NCBI GenBank assembly: GCA_963808545.1
Contig: CAWEGB010000011.1
Span: 248,001-312,000, forward strand
Length of the DNA: 64,000 nucleotides
Source: JACVRW01 sp963808545
Lineage (GTDB): Bacteria > Actinomycetota > Thermoleophilia > Solirubrobacterales > Thermoleophilaceae
Direction: 5' to 3'
The translations under genes and the position numbers were made by a program. This document shows, piece by piece, positions 32,918 to 40,554 of the stretch. Each line of letters starts with the position of its first letter. Position 1 is the stretch's first letter. Below the pieces are notes generated by a model. The model ran no database searches. It saw nothing but the letters and a program-made list of their open reading frames with translations, and was not told where the DNA came from.

Positions 32918-34906
32918 GTGACGGAACACCGTTTGCCCGAGCGTGACCGCCCCTGGGTGATGCGCACCTACGCAGGCCATTCCACGGCCCGGGAGTCCAA
33001 CGAGCTGTACCGGCGCAACCTGGCCAAGGGCCAGACCGGGCTGTCGGTGGCCTTCGACCTGCCCACGCAGACCGGGTACGACCCCGATCACGAGCTGTCG
33101 CGCGGCGAGGTGGGCAAGGTGGGCGTGTCGATCGCCCACAAGGGCGACATGCACAACCTTCTCGACGGCATCCCGCTCGACGAGATGAACACGTCGATGA
33201 CCATCAACGCCACCGCCGCCTGGCTGCTGGCCCTGTACATGACCGTGGCCGAGGACAACGGGGTCGACCGCCAGGCGCTCCAGGGCACCACCCAGAACGA
33301 CATCATCAAGGAGTTCCTGTCGCGCGGAACGTACGCCTTCCCGCCCGAGCCCTCGATGCGGCTGATCGCCGACACGATCGCCTTCACCGTCGACGAGGTG
33401 CCGCGCTGGAACCCGGTCAACATCTGCTCCTACCACCTCCAGGAGGCCGGGGCCACGCCGATTCAGGAGATCGCGTTCGCCCTGGCCACGGCGGAGGCCG
33501 TGCTCGACCGCGTCCGGCAGCAGGTGGACGAGGAGACCTTCCCCCGGGTGTTCGGCCGCATCTCGTTCTTCGTCAACGCCGGAATCCGCTTCGTCGAGGA
33601 GCACGCCAAGCTGCGCGCGATGGGCCGGCTCTGGGAGGAGATCGGCCGTGAGCGCTACGGGATCGACGACGTGCGGCTGCTGCGCTTCCGCTACGGGGTG
33701 CAGGTCAACTCGCTCGGGCTCACCGAGGCCCAGCCGGAGAACAACATCATCCGCATCGTGCTCGAGGCGCTGGCGGTCACGATGGGGCGCGACGCCCGCG
33801 CCCGGGCCCTGCAGCTGCCGGCCTGGAACGAGGCGCTGGGCCTGCCGCGGCCGTGGGACCAGCAGTGGTCGCTGCGCATCCAGCAGATCCTCGCCCACGA
33901 GACCGACCTGCTCGACTACCCCGACATCTTCGAGGGCTCCAAGGTCATGGACGGGCTGGTGGACGAGCTGATCGCCGGCGCCCGCGAGGAGATGGCCGTG
34001 GTGGCCGAGCAGGGCGGGGCGGTCAACGCCGTGCCCTACATGAAGACCAAGCTGGTGGAGTCGCACCGCGAGCGGGTGCGCCGGATCGAGACCGGCGAGC
34101 AGCGCGTGGTGGGCCAGAACTCCTACACCGAGGCCGAGCCCTCCCCGCTCCAGGACGGCGAGGACGGCGGGATCCTGCGCGTGGATCCGGACGTGGAGCG
34201 AGGAGCGATCGAGGCCCTGCAACGCTGGCGCGGCGAGCGCGACAACCACGCGGTGGAGTCGGCGCTCGAGCAGCTGCGCGCCGCCGCCGCCGACCCCACG
34301 GAGAACGTCATGACCGCCACGCTCGCGGCGGCCAAGGCCGGTGCCACCACCGGCGAGTGGGCGGCGGCCCTGCGCGAGACGTTCGGGGAATACCGCGCGC
34401 CGACCGGGGTGGGCGACGCTGCCGCGGCGCCGCCCGATGACTCGCTGGCGGAGCTGCGCGCCCGCGTCGAGCGGGTATCCGAGGACCTCGGACGCCGCAT
34501 CAAGATCCTCGTGGGCAAGCCCGGGCTGGACGGTCATTCCAACGGCGCCGAGCAGATCGCCGTGCGCGCACGGGATGCCGGCATGGACGTGGTCTACGAG
34601 GGCATCCGGCTCACCCCGGCCCGCATCGCTCGCACCGCGGTCGACGAGGGCGTGCACGTGGTGGGGCTGTCGATCCTCTCCGGCTCGCACGCCGAGCTGA
34701 TCCCGTCGGTGCTGGCCGAGCTGCGCGACGCCGGCGCTGACGTGCCGGTGGTGGTGGGCGGCATCATCCCGCCCGCCGACGAGGCGGCTCTGCTCGAGGC
34801 CGGCGTGGCCCGGGTGTACACGCCGAAGGACTTCGAGGTGAGCCGGATCATGGGCGACATCGTCGAGCTCGTGGCCGAGCACCACGACGTCACCGCCGCG
34901 GCCTAG
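32918..34906 (+). CDS. ecm: Ethylmalonyl-CoA mutase (B12-dependent)
   Basis: Isomerises (2R)-ethylmalonyl-CoA to methylsuccinyl-CoA. The 662-residue single chain has the mutase barrel (PWVMRTYAGHSTARESNELY, GLSVAFDLPTQTGYDPDHEL, IPLDEMNTSMTINATAAWLL, LQGTTQNDIIKEFLSRGTYA) and a C-terminal B12 domain with KILVGKPGLDGHSNGAEQ (DxHxxG, lower-ligand His), VVGLSILSGSH and VVVGGIIPP. Its length and the AGHSTARESNELYRRNLAKG opening match Ecm/MeaA rather than the 730-residue methylmalonyl-CoA mutase large chain. The proximity of ccr supports this. GTG start at 32918. meaB follows directly with no gap. Confidence 0.92.
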   Translation: MTEHRLPERDRPWVMRTYAGHSTARESNELYRRNLAKGQTGLSVAFDLPTQTGYDPDHELSRGEVGKVGVSIAHKGDMHNLLDGIPLDEMNTSMTINATAAWLLALYMTVAEDNGVDRQALQGTTQNDIIKEFLSRGTYAFPPEPSMRLIADTIAFTVDEVPRWNPVNICSYHLQEAGATPIQEIAFALATAEAVLDRVRQQVDEETFPRVFGRISFFVNAGIRFVEEHAKLRAMGRLWEEIGRERYGIDDVRLLRFRYGVQVNSLGLTEAQPENNIIRIVLEALAVTMGRDARARALQLPAWNEALGLPRPWDQQWSLRIQQILAHETDLLDYPDIFEGSKVMDGLVDELIAGAREEMAVVAEQGGAVNAVPYMKTKLVESHRERVRRIETGEQRVVGQNSYTEAEPSPLQDGEDGGILRVDPDVERGAIEALQRWRGERDNHAVESALEQLRAAAADPTENVMTATLAAAKAGATTGEWAAALRETFGEYRAPTGVGDAAAAPPDDSLAELRARVERVSEDLGRRIKILVGKPGLDGHSNGAEQIAVRARDAGMDVVYEGIRLTPARIARTAVDEGVHVVGLSILSGSHAELIPSVLAELRDAGADVPVVVGGIIPPADEAALLEAGVARVYTPKDFEVSRIMGDIVELVAEHHDVTAAA

Positions 34907-35863
34907 GTGCCGGCCGGGTTGTCCGTAGAGCCGGCAGAGCTGGGCCGCCGGCTGCGCGAGCGCGACCGCTCGGCCGCCCCGGCGGCGCTCAACGTGATCG
35001 AGAACCGGGCCGACCGCGAGGCCGGCGCGGCCCTCCTGGCCGAGCTCTCCCCCGCCGCGCTCGGCGGGGAGGCGCCGGCGCGGATAGTGGGTGTGACCGG
35101 CCCGCCGGGCGCGGGCAAGTCGTCGCTGCTCTCCCACCTGGTGGCGCACTGGCGGTCGGACGGCCGCACGGTGGCGGTGCTCGCCGTCGATCCTTCGTCC
35201 AAGCGCTCGGGCGGCGCGCTGCTCGGCGATCGCGCCCGGATCGAGCACGACCCGCGCGACGACGGCCTGCTGATCCGCTCCACTGCGGCGGGCAACCGCC
35301 TCGGCGGTCTGGCGGCGGCCACCCGCGAGGGGGTCGACGCCCTGGCGCCGGCCTTCGACGTGGTGGTGATCGAGACGGTGGGCGTCGGCCAGTCGGAGAC
35401 CGACGTAGAGGACGTCTGCGACACGATCGCCGTGGTGGTCCAGCCCGGCTCCGGAGACGTCCTGCAGTTCATAAAGGCGGGCATCATGGAGGTGCCCGAC
35501 GTCCTGGTGGTGACGAAGGCGGACCTCGGCGAGACCGCGGCTCGCTCCCGGCGCGAGCTCGTGCAGGCCCTGGCCGCGGTGGGCTCCTCGGCGGTGCCGG
35601 TGCTCATGGTGTCCTCGGCCGCCCCGCCGAGCGGGATCGAGGAGCTCGCGGGCGCGCTCGACGCCCACCACGAGGCGCTCGACCTCCCCGAACGCCGGCT
35701 GCGAACCCGGCGGGCCGCGGCACTGCGCGAGTTCACGGCCGAGCGCGGCGACGCGGGACTGCGTGCGCTCGGAGGCCGCCGCGGCGCGGAGCGCCTGCTG
35801 GCGACCGAGGACCGGGGCACCAGCGTGACCGGGCTGGTGGCGGCGCTGGAAGAGGCGCTGTGA
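34907..35863 (+). CDS. meaB: MeaB/ArgK-type GTPase chaperone of the B12 mutase
   Basis: G3E-family P-loop GTPase that protects and reloads acyl-CoA mutases. 318 residues with VGVTGPPGAGKSSLLSHLVA (Walker A), VLAVDPSSKRSGGALLGDRA (switch I), DVVVIETVGVGQSETDVED (switch II) and VLVVTKADLGE (base recognition, TKAD for NKxD). The GTG start at 34907 follows the ecm stop immediately, so the pair is coupled. A 52-residue membrane protein gene overlaps its end as GTGA. Confidence 0.95.
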   Translation: MPAGLSVEPAELGRRLRERDRSAAPAALNVIENRADREAGAALLAELSPAALGGEAPARIVGVTGPPGAGKSSLLSHLVAHWRSDGRTVAVLAVDPSSKRSGGALLGDRARIEHDPRDDGLLIRSTAAGNRLGGLAAATREGVDALAPAFDVVVIETVGVGQSETDVEDVCDTIAVVVQPGSGDVLQFIKAGIMEVPDVLVVTKADLGETAARSRRELVQALAAVGSSAVPVLMVSSAAPPSGIEELAGALDAHHEALDLPERRLRTRRAAALREFTAERGDAGLRALGGRRGAERLLATEDRGTSVTGLVAALEEAL

Positions 35864-36018
35864 GTCGTCCGGCCGTCCAGCTCGGCCTGCTGGTCGCTGT
35901 GCTCGCCGTGGTCACGGTGATCGCGGAACTGGCCGGAGCAGCCAATCTCGGCGTGGCGATCGGGGTGGGCACGATCGCCTTCACGATCGTCTTGCTCGTG
36001 CTGCTGACGCGGGCCTGA
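35860..36018 (+). CDS. 52-residue membrane protein at the end of the ecm-meaB unit
   Basis: GTG at 35860 overlaps the meaB stop (GTGA). The short protein (about MSRPAVQLGLLVAVLAVVTV, AELAGAANLGVAIG, IAFTIVLLVLLTRA) has two hydrophobic helices separated by a small polar turn. It is not a known family to me. Coupling to meaB and a helical-hairpin layout make it more than a chance frame. Confidence 0.6.
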   Translation: MSRPAVQLGLLVAVLAVVTVIAELAGAANLGVAIGVGTIAFTIVLLVLLTRA

Positions 36019-36082
36019 CGCAGTGGCTGTCGATCTCGGCCCGGTCCGTTCGTCCTAGGGCCAGTCAACCGAAGGAGAGACC

Positions 36083-36472
36083 ATGAAGCATCTGCTGCTC
36101 ATCTACGGAGATCCCACACACCCCGCGGCCGAAGAAGCTCCGCCCGCCGGTGCGTTCGGCGACTGGGTCGAGGCCACCCGCGCGCTCGACGAGGCCGGAG
36201 TCCTGCTCGACGGAGACGGGCTCGTCCCGACGACCGAGGCCGTCTCGATCCAACACCGGTCCGACGAGCAGACGGTGACCGACGGCCCCTTCGCCGAGAC
36301 CAAGGAGGCGCTGCTGGGCTACTACCTGATCGACACGCCCGATCGCGACACCGCGGTCAGCTGGGGCGCGAAGATGCCGATGGTCCACTGGGGCACGGTC
36401 GAGGTCCGCGCCGTGAGCCCGTCCCCCGCCTCGGCCGGCACGCTGCGTGACGAAGCCGGCAGCGCAGCCTGA
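36083..36472 (+). CDS. YCII/DGPF-domain protein
   Basis: 129-residue dimeric alpha-beta barrel protein. It has MKHLLLIYGDPTH at the N-terminus and the diagnostic VTDGPFAETKEALLGYYLID (DGPF motif), with WVEATRALDEAGVLLDGDGL between. Such proteins (PhnB/YCII-like) often accompany ECF sigma factors, but none is present here. The ATG follows a good ribosome site, AAGGAGAG, at a spacing of five. Function unknown. Confidence 0.9.
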   Translation: MKHLLLIYGDPTHPAAEEAPPAGAFGDWVEATRALDEAGVLLDGDGLVPTTEAVSIQHRSDEQTVTDGPFAETKEALLGYYLIDTPDRDTAVSWGAKMPMVHWGTVEVRAVSPSPASAGTLRDEAGSAA

Positions 36473-36501
36473 GGAGCCGATTTGGCACACTGGCCCGAGC
36501 C

Positions 36502-36783
36502 ATGGGGGTACGAAGGACGCCCGCGGAGACCACCCGGATCCTCCTCTTCAACGTGGCGTTCTTCGGAACGCTCGCGTGGCTCGGGTCAGCCGCCCGCGTG
36601 GCTCAGTCGGACGGCTGGTGGTTCGAAACGGGTCAGCTCGCGCTGGTCCTCGCCGGCACCATCCTGCTCTGGCTTGCCTGGTGGCACGACGAGCGCGGCC
36701 GGACCCGCACGGCGCTGAACTTCGGCGTCCCGGCCATCGCCCTGATGTCGGTCTGGGTCACGAGCGTTCACTCGGCGCTCTGA
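36502..36783 (+). CDS. Small three-helix membrane protein
   Basis: 93 residues with three hydrophobic stretches: ILLFNVAFFGTLAWLGSA, LALVLAGTILLWLAWW and FGVPAIALMSVWVTSVHS, joined by WWFETGQ and HDERGRTRTALN. No family recognised. ATG 36502 comes 29 bases after the YCII gene stop. Its end overlaps the end of the convergent mobA-like gene by 26 bases. Confidence 0.7.
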   Translation: MGVRRTPAETTRILLFNVAFFGTLAWLGSAARVAQSDGWWFETGQLALVLAGTILLWLAWWHDERGRTRTALNFGVPAIALMSVWVTSVHSAL

Positions 36784-37333
36784 GGAGCGCCTCCGCCTCC
36801 GCCTCGGCCAGCTCCTCCGGGGTGTTGACGCTGCGAACGAGGCCGGGCGGCAGCGCCACGCGCGTCGGGTCGAGCGTCTCGACCGTGCGGGTGAGCGGAG
36901 CATCGCCCGGAGCGGCGCGCAGCTCGTCCAGGGCCGCCGGGGCGTAGAGAGCGAAGGTGGGCTGAAGCACGCCGGCCGCCGTGGCGGCCACCACCGGCGA
37001 GGCCCCCGCGGCGCCCAGGAGGGTGCGGCATGCGTCGGCGGTGACGAAGGGCATGTCGGCGGCGCAGACCAGCACCGGCGCCTGTGCCGTCTCGAGGGCA
37101 TGGATGATGCCGGTAAGGGGGTGGCGCGGCGTGTCCGGCTCGTCCCAGCGCTCCGCTCCGGGCAGCTCGGGCAGCACGGTGTCGCTCTTGCACACGATCG
37201 CGATCCGCTCGCACGTCTGGGCCAGCGCGTCCACCGGGTACGCGGCCAGCGGGCGCCCGGCCAGGAGGACAGCCGCCTTGGAGCCGCGGCCCAGCCGCGT
37301 GCCGCTGCCTCCCGCCAGCACCGCTCCGATCAC
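36758..37333 (-). CDS. MobA-like NTP transferase (molybdenum cofactor guanylyltransferase family)
   Basis: 191-residue nucleotidyltransferase. GTG 37333 opens IGAVLAGGSGTRLGRGSKAA, the LAGGxGxRxGxxKA loop, followed by PLAAYPVDALAQ, VLVCAADMPFVTADACRTLL (metal Asp in the ADMPF motif) and PTFALYAPAALDELR. This is the MobA/CofC/MobA-like superfamily; the DMPF and QPTFALY segments best fit MobA, which attaches GMP to molybdopterin. No other Moco gene is nearby, so the nucleotide and substrate are unproven. It is divergent from the LLM oxidoreductase. Confidence 0.78.
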   Translation of the reverse strand: MIGAVLAGGSGTRLGRGSKAAVLLAGRPLAAYPVDALAQTCERIAIVCKSDTVLPELPGAERWDEPDTPRHPLTGIIHALETAQAPVLVCAADMPFVTADACRTLLGAAGASPVVAATAAGVLQPTFALYAPAALDELRAAPGDAPLTRTVETLDPTRVALPPGLVRSVNTPEELAEAEAEALLRAPSERS

Positions 37334-37367
37334 GGCCGGGCACCCTACCGGTAGGGTTGCGCGCCGC

Positions 37368-38345
37368 GTGGCCCTCGGCTCGTTCATCGGCGCAGGACGG
37401 TCGCTCGAGACCGCGGTGCAGCGGTCGCGCAAGGCCGAGGAGCTCGGCTACGAGTCGGTCTACGTGACCCACATCGCCGCCCGCGATTCGGTGACCCTGC
37501 TGATGGCCTACGCCTCGCGTACCGAGCGGATCCGGCTCGGCACCGGAGTGATGCCGATCTACTCGCGCACCCCGGTGGCCACCGCCCAGTCGTTCGCCAC
37601 CCTCGACGAGTTCTCCGGAGGTCGGGCGGTGGCGGGGCTTGGGGTCTCCCACCGGCCGGTGGTGGAGAGCTGGTACGGCCAGCCGATCGACAAGCCCGTG
37701 CGCGAGATGCGCGAGTACGTGGGAGCGCTGAAGGCGATCCTCGCCGGCGAGGATCCACCCGCGGGAGAGCGCTTTGCGACCGCCTTCCACTTCATCGGCT
37801 ATACGCCGCGCCCGGGCCTGCCCGTCTACCTCGCCGGCCTCTCGCCGGGCATGCTGCGCCTGGCGGGCGAACTGGCCGACGGCGTGATCCTGTGGCTCTG
37901 CAACCCCCATTACATCCGCGACGTCGTCGTCCCGACGGTCACCGAAGGCCGCGCGAAGGCCGGCCGCGAGCTCGACGGCTTCGACATCGTCGCCGCCGTC
38001 CCCTCGGCGGTCACCACCGAGCCGGAGGACGCCCGGGCCCGGCTGCGCACCGAGCTCGTGCCCTACTTCTCCCTGCCCTTCTACCGCGCGATGATCGAGC
38101 GCTCGGGCTTCGGCGCCGACGTGGAGGGCTTCGACCGCGGAATGCAGGAGGGCGGACCGGACGCCGCGGTGGCCGCGATCTCAGACGACTATCTGGGGCT
38201 CCTCGCGGCGATCGGCAACCCGGACGAGGCCGCCGCCTCGGTGCGCCGCTACCGCGACTGCGGCGCCACCTCACCGTGCGTGGGCGGCATCGCGAAGACC
38301 GACTTCGACACCACGCTCGAGGCGCTCGCGGGCTCGCTCGGCTAG
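37368..38345 (+). CDS. LLM-class (F420-dependent type) oxidoreductase
   Basis: Luciferase-like TIM barrel of 325 residues. GTG 37368 gives ALGSFIGAGRSLETAVQRSR then KAEELGYESVYVTHIAARDS; other markers are RIRLGTGVMPIYSRTPVATA, QSFATLDEFSGGRAVAGLGV, PGLPVYLAGLSPGMLRLAGE and ADGVILWLCNP. The family uses F420H2 or FMNH2. Given the F420 genes in the same window, F420 is the likely cofactor. The long upstream open frame is a shadow of mobA. Substrate unknown. Confidence 0.9.
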   Translation: MALGSFIGAGRSLETAVQRSRKAEELGYESVYVTHIAARDSVTLLMAYASRTERIRLGTGVMPIYSRTPVATAQSFATLDEFSGGRAVAGLGVSHRPVVESWYGQPIDKPVREMREYVGALKAILAGEDPPAGERFATAFHFIGYTPRPGLPVYLAGLSPGMLRLAGELADGVILWLCNPHYIRDVVVPTVTEGRAKAGRELDGFDIVAAVPSAVTTEPEDARARLRTELVPYFSLPFYRAMIERSGFGADVEGFDRGMQEGGPDAAVAAISDDYLGLLAAIGNPDEAAASVRRYRDCGATSPCVGGIAKTDFDTTLEALAGSLG

Positions 38346-38354
38346 GTCACTGGA

Positions 38355-38756
38355 TCAGCGACTCGACAGCGCCTCCACGCGCCAGCCACCGGCCTCGCGC
38401 CGCAGCTCGAGCGAGTCGTCGACCGGCGGCTGTTCCTGGGCGCGGGTGCGGACGGCCACGGTGGCCCGCTCCCCGGCGACGTCGATGCCGCGGATCTCGA
38501 TCGAGGGCCGCCGCAGGCCCTCCGCGGACGAGCGCAGCAGCCCCGGGCAATCGCGCCCGCCGGCGCGCCGGCGGGCGGCGCTGGTGAAGAGCTCTTCGCA
38601 GACGCCGTTCCAGTCCCCCTCTGCCGTGGCGCGCTCCAGCCGATCCACGGTGGCGGCCACCCGCGCGGCGGCTCCGGAGGCGGGCTGAGCCTCGTCATCG
38701 GCCCCCAGAGAACAACTCGACGGGGCGAACAGCACGGCTACGGCCATAATGGACAC
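38355..38756 (-). CDS. Putative lipoprotein with NTF2/SnoaL-like domain
   Basis: 133 residues from GTG 38756 (an ATG at 38747 is an alternative). The short hydrophobic start AVAVLFAPSSCSLGADD looks like a minimal lipoprotein signal with a Cys. The rest (ARVAATVDRLERATAEGDWN, GVCEELFTSAARRR, VAVRTRAQEQPPVDDSLELR, REAGGWRVEALSSR) is a cone-shaped NTF2-like fold ending in the typical GGWRV strand. Two further Cys may form a disulfide. It is divergent from the next gene, the two starts touching (38756/38757). Confidence 0.68.
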   Translation of the reverse strand: MSIMAVAVLFAPSSCSLGADDEAQPASGAAARVAATVDRLERATAEGDWNGVCEELFTSAARRRAGGRDCPGLLRSSAEGLRRPSIEIRGIDVAGERATVAVRTRAQEQPPVDDSLELRREAGGWRVEALSSR

Positions 38757-39359
38757 ATGGAAGGATCGGCGCCCGAGTCGCTGGGCACCCAATCGAGCTG
38801 GCTTCGCTGCTACCGCTGCTGGTCGCAGAACCTCGAGGTTCAGCTGCACTACGAGGGCATTCTGAAGGTCGACCCCGACACGGGGGAGGCCGTCGACCCC
38901 GTGGAGGAGGTCCAGGAGGCGGTGGTGCAGTGCCTCGACTGCCTGCACGATCAGCCCCACCTCAGCCTCACCTTCTACGAGGAGAACGGCCGGCGCATCT
39001 CCCGCATCGAGCCGGTGGAGGACCGCTGGGAGCGGATGGTCACCGGCACTCCGTGGGTGGCCTCGTGCACGGTCACCGTGGACGCCGACCAGGTGGAGTC
39101 CTGCTCGGGCCCGGAGGCGGCCGAGTCGCTTGCCTTCGCGGCCTTCGGAGACCACGGCACGCGCGAGTTCTTCACCCACGTGCGCTTCCACAAGCACGAG
39201 GAGGACCAGATCGTCATCCACATGCTGGTGGAGCTGTACGCCCGCTCGGCGGAGGAGGCGACCGAGGTGATGGAGGGTGCCGCCCGCGGCGCGCTGACGA
39301 TCACCTCGCTGGCGGAGGAGTCCCGTCCGCCGGCGTCGTCGCCGGACGAGCCGCACTGA
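38757..39359 (+). CDS. Conserved hypothetical protein with Cys-pair motif
   Basis: 200 residues starting MEGSAPESLGTQSSWLRCYR. The N-terminal region has CYRCWSQNLEVQ and CLDCLHDQPHL, two CxxC pairs about 45 residues apart that could bind zinc. The second half is an alpha/beta region (EFFTHVRFHKHEEDQIVIHM, AEEATEVMEGAARGALTITS). I do not recognise the family. Its end overlaps the convergent CoA-transferase gene by about 60 bases. Confidence 0.8.
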   Translation: MEGSAPESLGTQSSWLRCYRCWSQNLEVQLHYEGILKVDPDTGEAVDPVEEVQEAVVQCLDCLHDQPHLSLTFYEENGRRISRIEPVEDRWERMVTGTPWVASCTVTVDADQVESCSGPEAAESLAFAAFGDHGTREFFTHVRFHKHEEDQIVIHMLVELYARSAEEATEVMEGAARGALTITSLAEESRPPASSPDEPH

Positions 39360-40554
39360 CCACCCCGCGCTCGCGCAGGCCCGCGATCTGGTCCTCGCTG
39401 CGGCCCAGCTCGCGCAGCACCTGATCCGTGTGCTCGCCGAGCAGCGGCGGGGGCGTGGCCGCTGCCGGGTCGGTGAGGCCCCAGATCGGCGAGGACATGA
39501 GCTCGAGCGCGCCGGCGCTCGGGTGCTCCACGGTCAGGGTGGCCGGGCGCCCGGCGGCGGCGGCCGCGGCGAGCGCGCCGGGCACCGTGCGCACCTGCCC
39601 GGCCGGCACGCCGGCCGCCCCGAGGGCCGCGAGCCAATCGGCGGCCGTGCGCTCGCTGAAGCGTCGCTCCAACAGCGGGATCAGCTCGCGGCGATGCTCG
39701 ACCCTCGCGGCGTTTCGCCCGAAGCGCTCGTCCTGCGCGAGCTCCGCCAGGTCCATCGCAGCGCACATCGCGCGGAAGAGACCGTCGTTGGCGGCGGCCA
39801 CCGCGATCCGGTCCGTGGCGGTGGCGAAGTCCTGGTAGGGCACGATGTTCGGGTGCGCGTTGCCGTGGCGCTCCGGCTCCTCGCCGGTGACGAGCGCGTT
39901 CTGGGCCACGTTCACGAGCGCCGCCAGGCCGCTGTCCAGGAGCGGCACCTCGATCCGGGCTCCCTCACCGCCCTGTAGCGCGGCCAGGATCGCGGCCGCC
40001 GCGTGCAGCCCGGCGAGCACGTCCACCAGCGCCACGCCGACCTTGAAGGGCTGCCCGTCCGCCGGCCCCGTGACCGACATGAGCCCGGTCTCCGCCTGGG
40101 CTACGAAGTCGTAGCCCGGGCGACCGGCCGGCTCCCGCTCCGACCCGAAGCCCGTGATCGAGCAGTAGACCACGTCCGGGTTGCGCTCCCGGACCTGCTG
40201 GTAGCCCACACCGAGCCGCTCGGCTCCGCCGACCTTGAAGTTCTCGATCACCACGTCGGCCCGGGCGCACAGGTCGAGTGCGACCTCGCGTCCCTCGTCC
40301 GAGCCGAGGTCGAGCGCGCAGGAGCGCTTGCCGCGGTTCACCGACAGGTAGTAGGCGGCCTCACCGCCGGCGAAGGGCGGTCCCCAGCCCCGCGTCTCGT
40401 CGCCTCCCTCCGGTCGCTCGACCTTGATCACGTCGGCACCGAGGTCGGCGAGCACCATCGTGCAGTAGGGCCCGGCGAGCACGCGCGAGAGGTCGGCCAC
40501 CCGGACACCGGAGAGCGGCGGCGTTCCCTGTAAGGATTGCTCGGGTGAGCTCAT
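39301..40554 (-). CDS. CaiB/BaiF (family III) CoA-transferase
   Basis: Transfers CoA between organic acids. 417 residues with LSGVRVADLSRVLAGPYCTM, LADLGADVIKVERPEGGDET, YYLSVNRGKRSCALDL, DVVIENFKVGGAERLGVG, YCSITGFGSEREPAGRPGYD (catalytic Asp in the GRPGYD motif) and AQAETGLMSVTG. All are family hallmarks. The ATG at 40554 overlaps, head to head, the GTG start (40545) of a ThDP-dependent enzyme, so both genes share a compact divergent promoter region. The substrate is unknown. A formyl/oxalate role is considered in the findings but not supported strongly. Confidence 0.93.
   Translation of the reverse strand: MSSPEQSLQGTPPLSGVRVADLSRVLAGPYCTMVLADLGADVIKVERPEGGDETRGWGPPFAGGEAAYYLSVNRGKRSCALDLGSDEGREVALDLCARADVVIENFKVGGAERLGVGYQQVRERNPDVVYCSITGFGSEREPAGRPGYDFVAQAETGLMSVTGPADGQPFKVGVALVDVLAGLHAAAAILAALQGGEGARIEVPLLDSGLAALVNVAQNALVTGEEPERHGNAHPNIVPYQDFATATDRIAVAAANDGLFRAMCAAMDLAELAQDERFGRNAARVEHRRELIPLLERRFSERTAADWLAALGAAGVPAGQVRTVPGALAAAAAAGRPATLTVEHPSAGALELMSSPIWGLTDPAAATPPPLLGEHTDQVLRELGRSEDQIAGLRERGVVSAARPATTPADGTPPPAR

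Noticed and set aside
32918..34906. Methylmalonyl-CoA mutase large subunit
   Set aside because: The length (662), the N-terminal pattern and the ccr neighbour fit ethylmalonyl-CoA mutase better.
32888..35671. 927-residue antisense frame over ecm and meaB
   Set aside because: His/Arg/Gly-rich shadow of high-GC coding sequence with no domain; the sense strand has two well-conserved genes.
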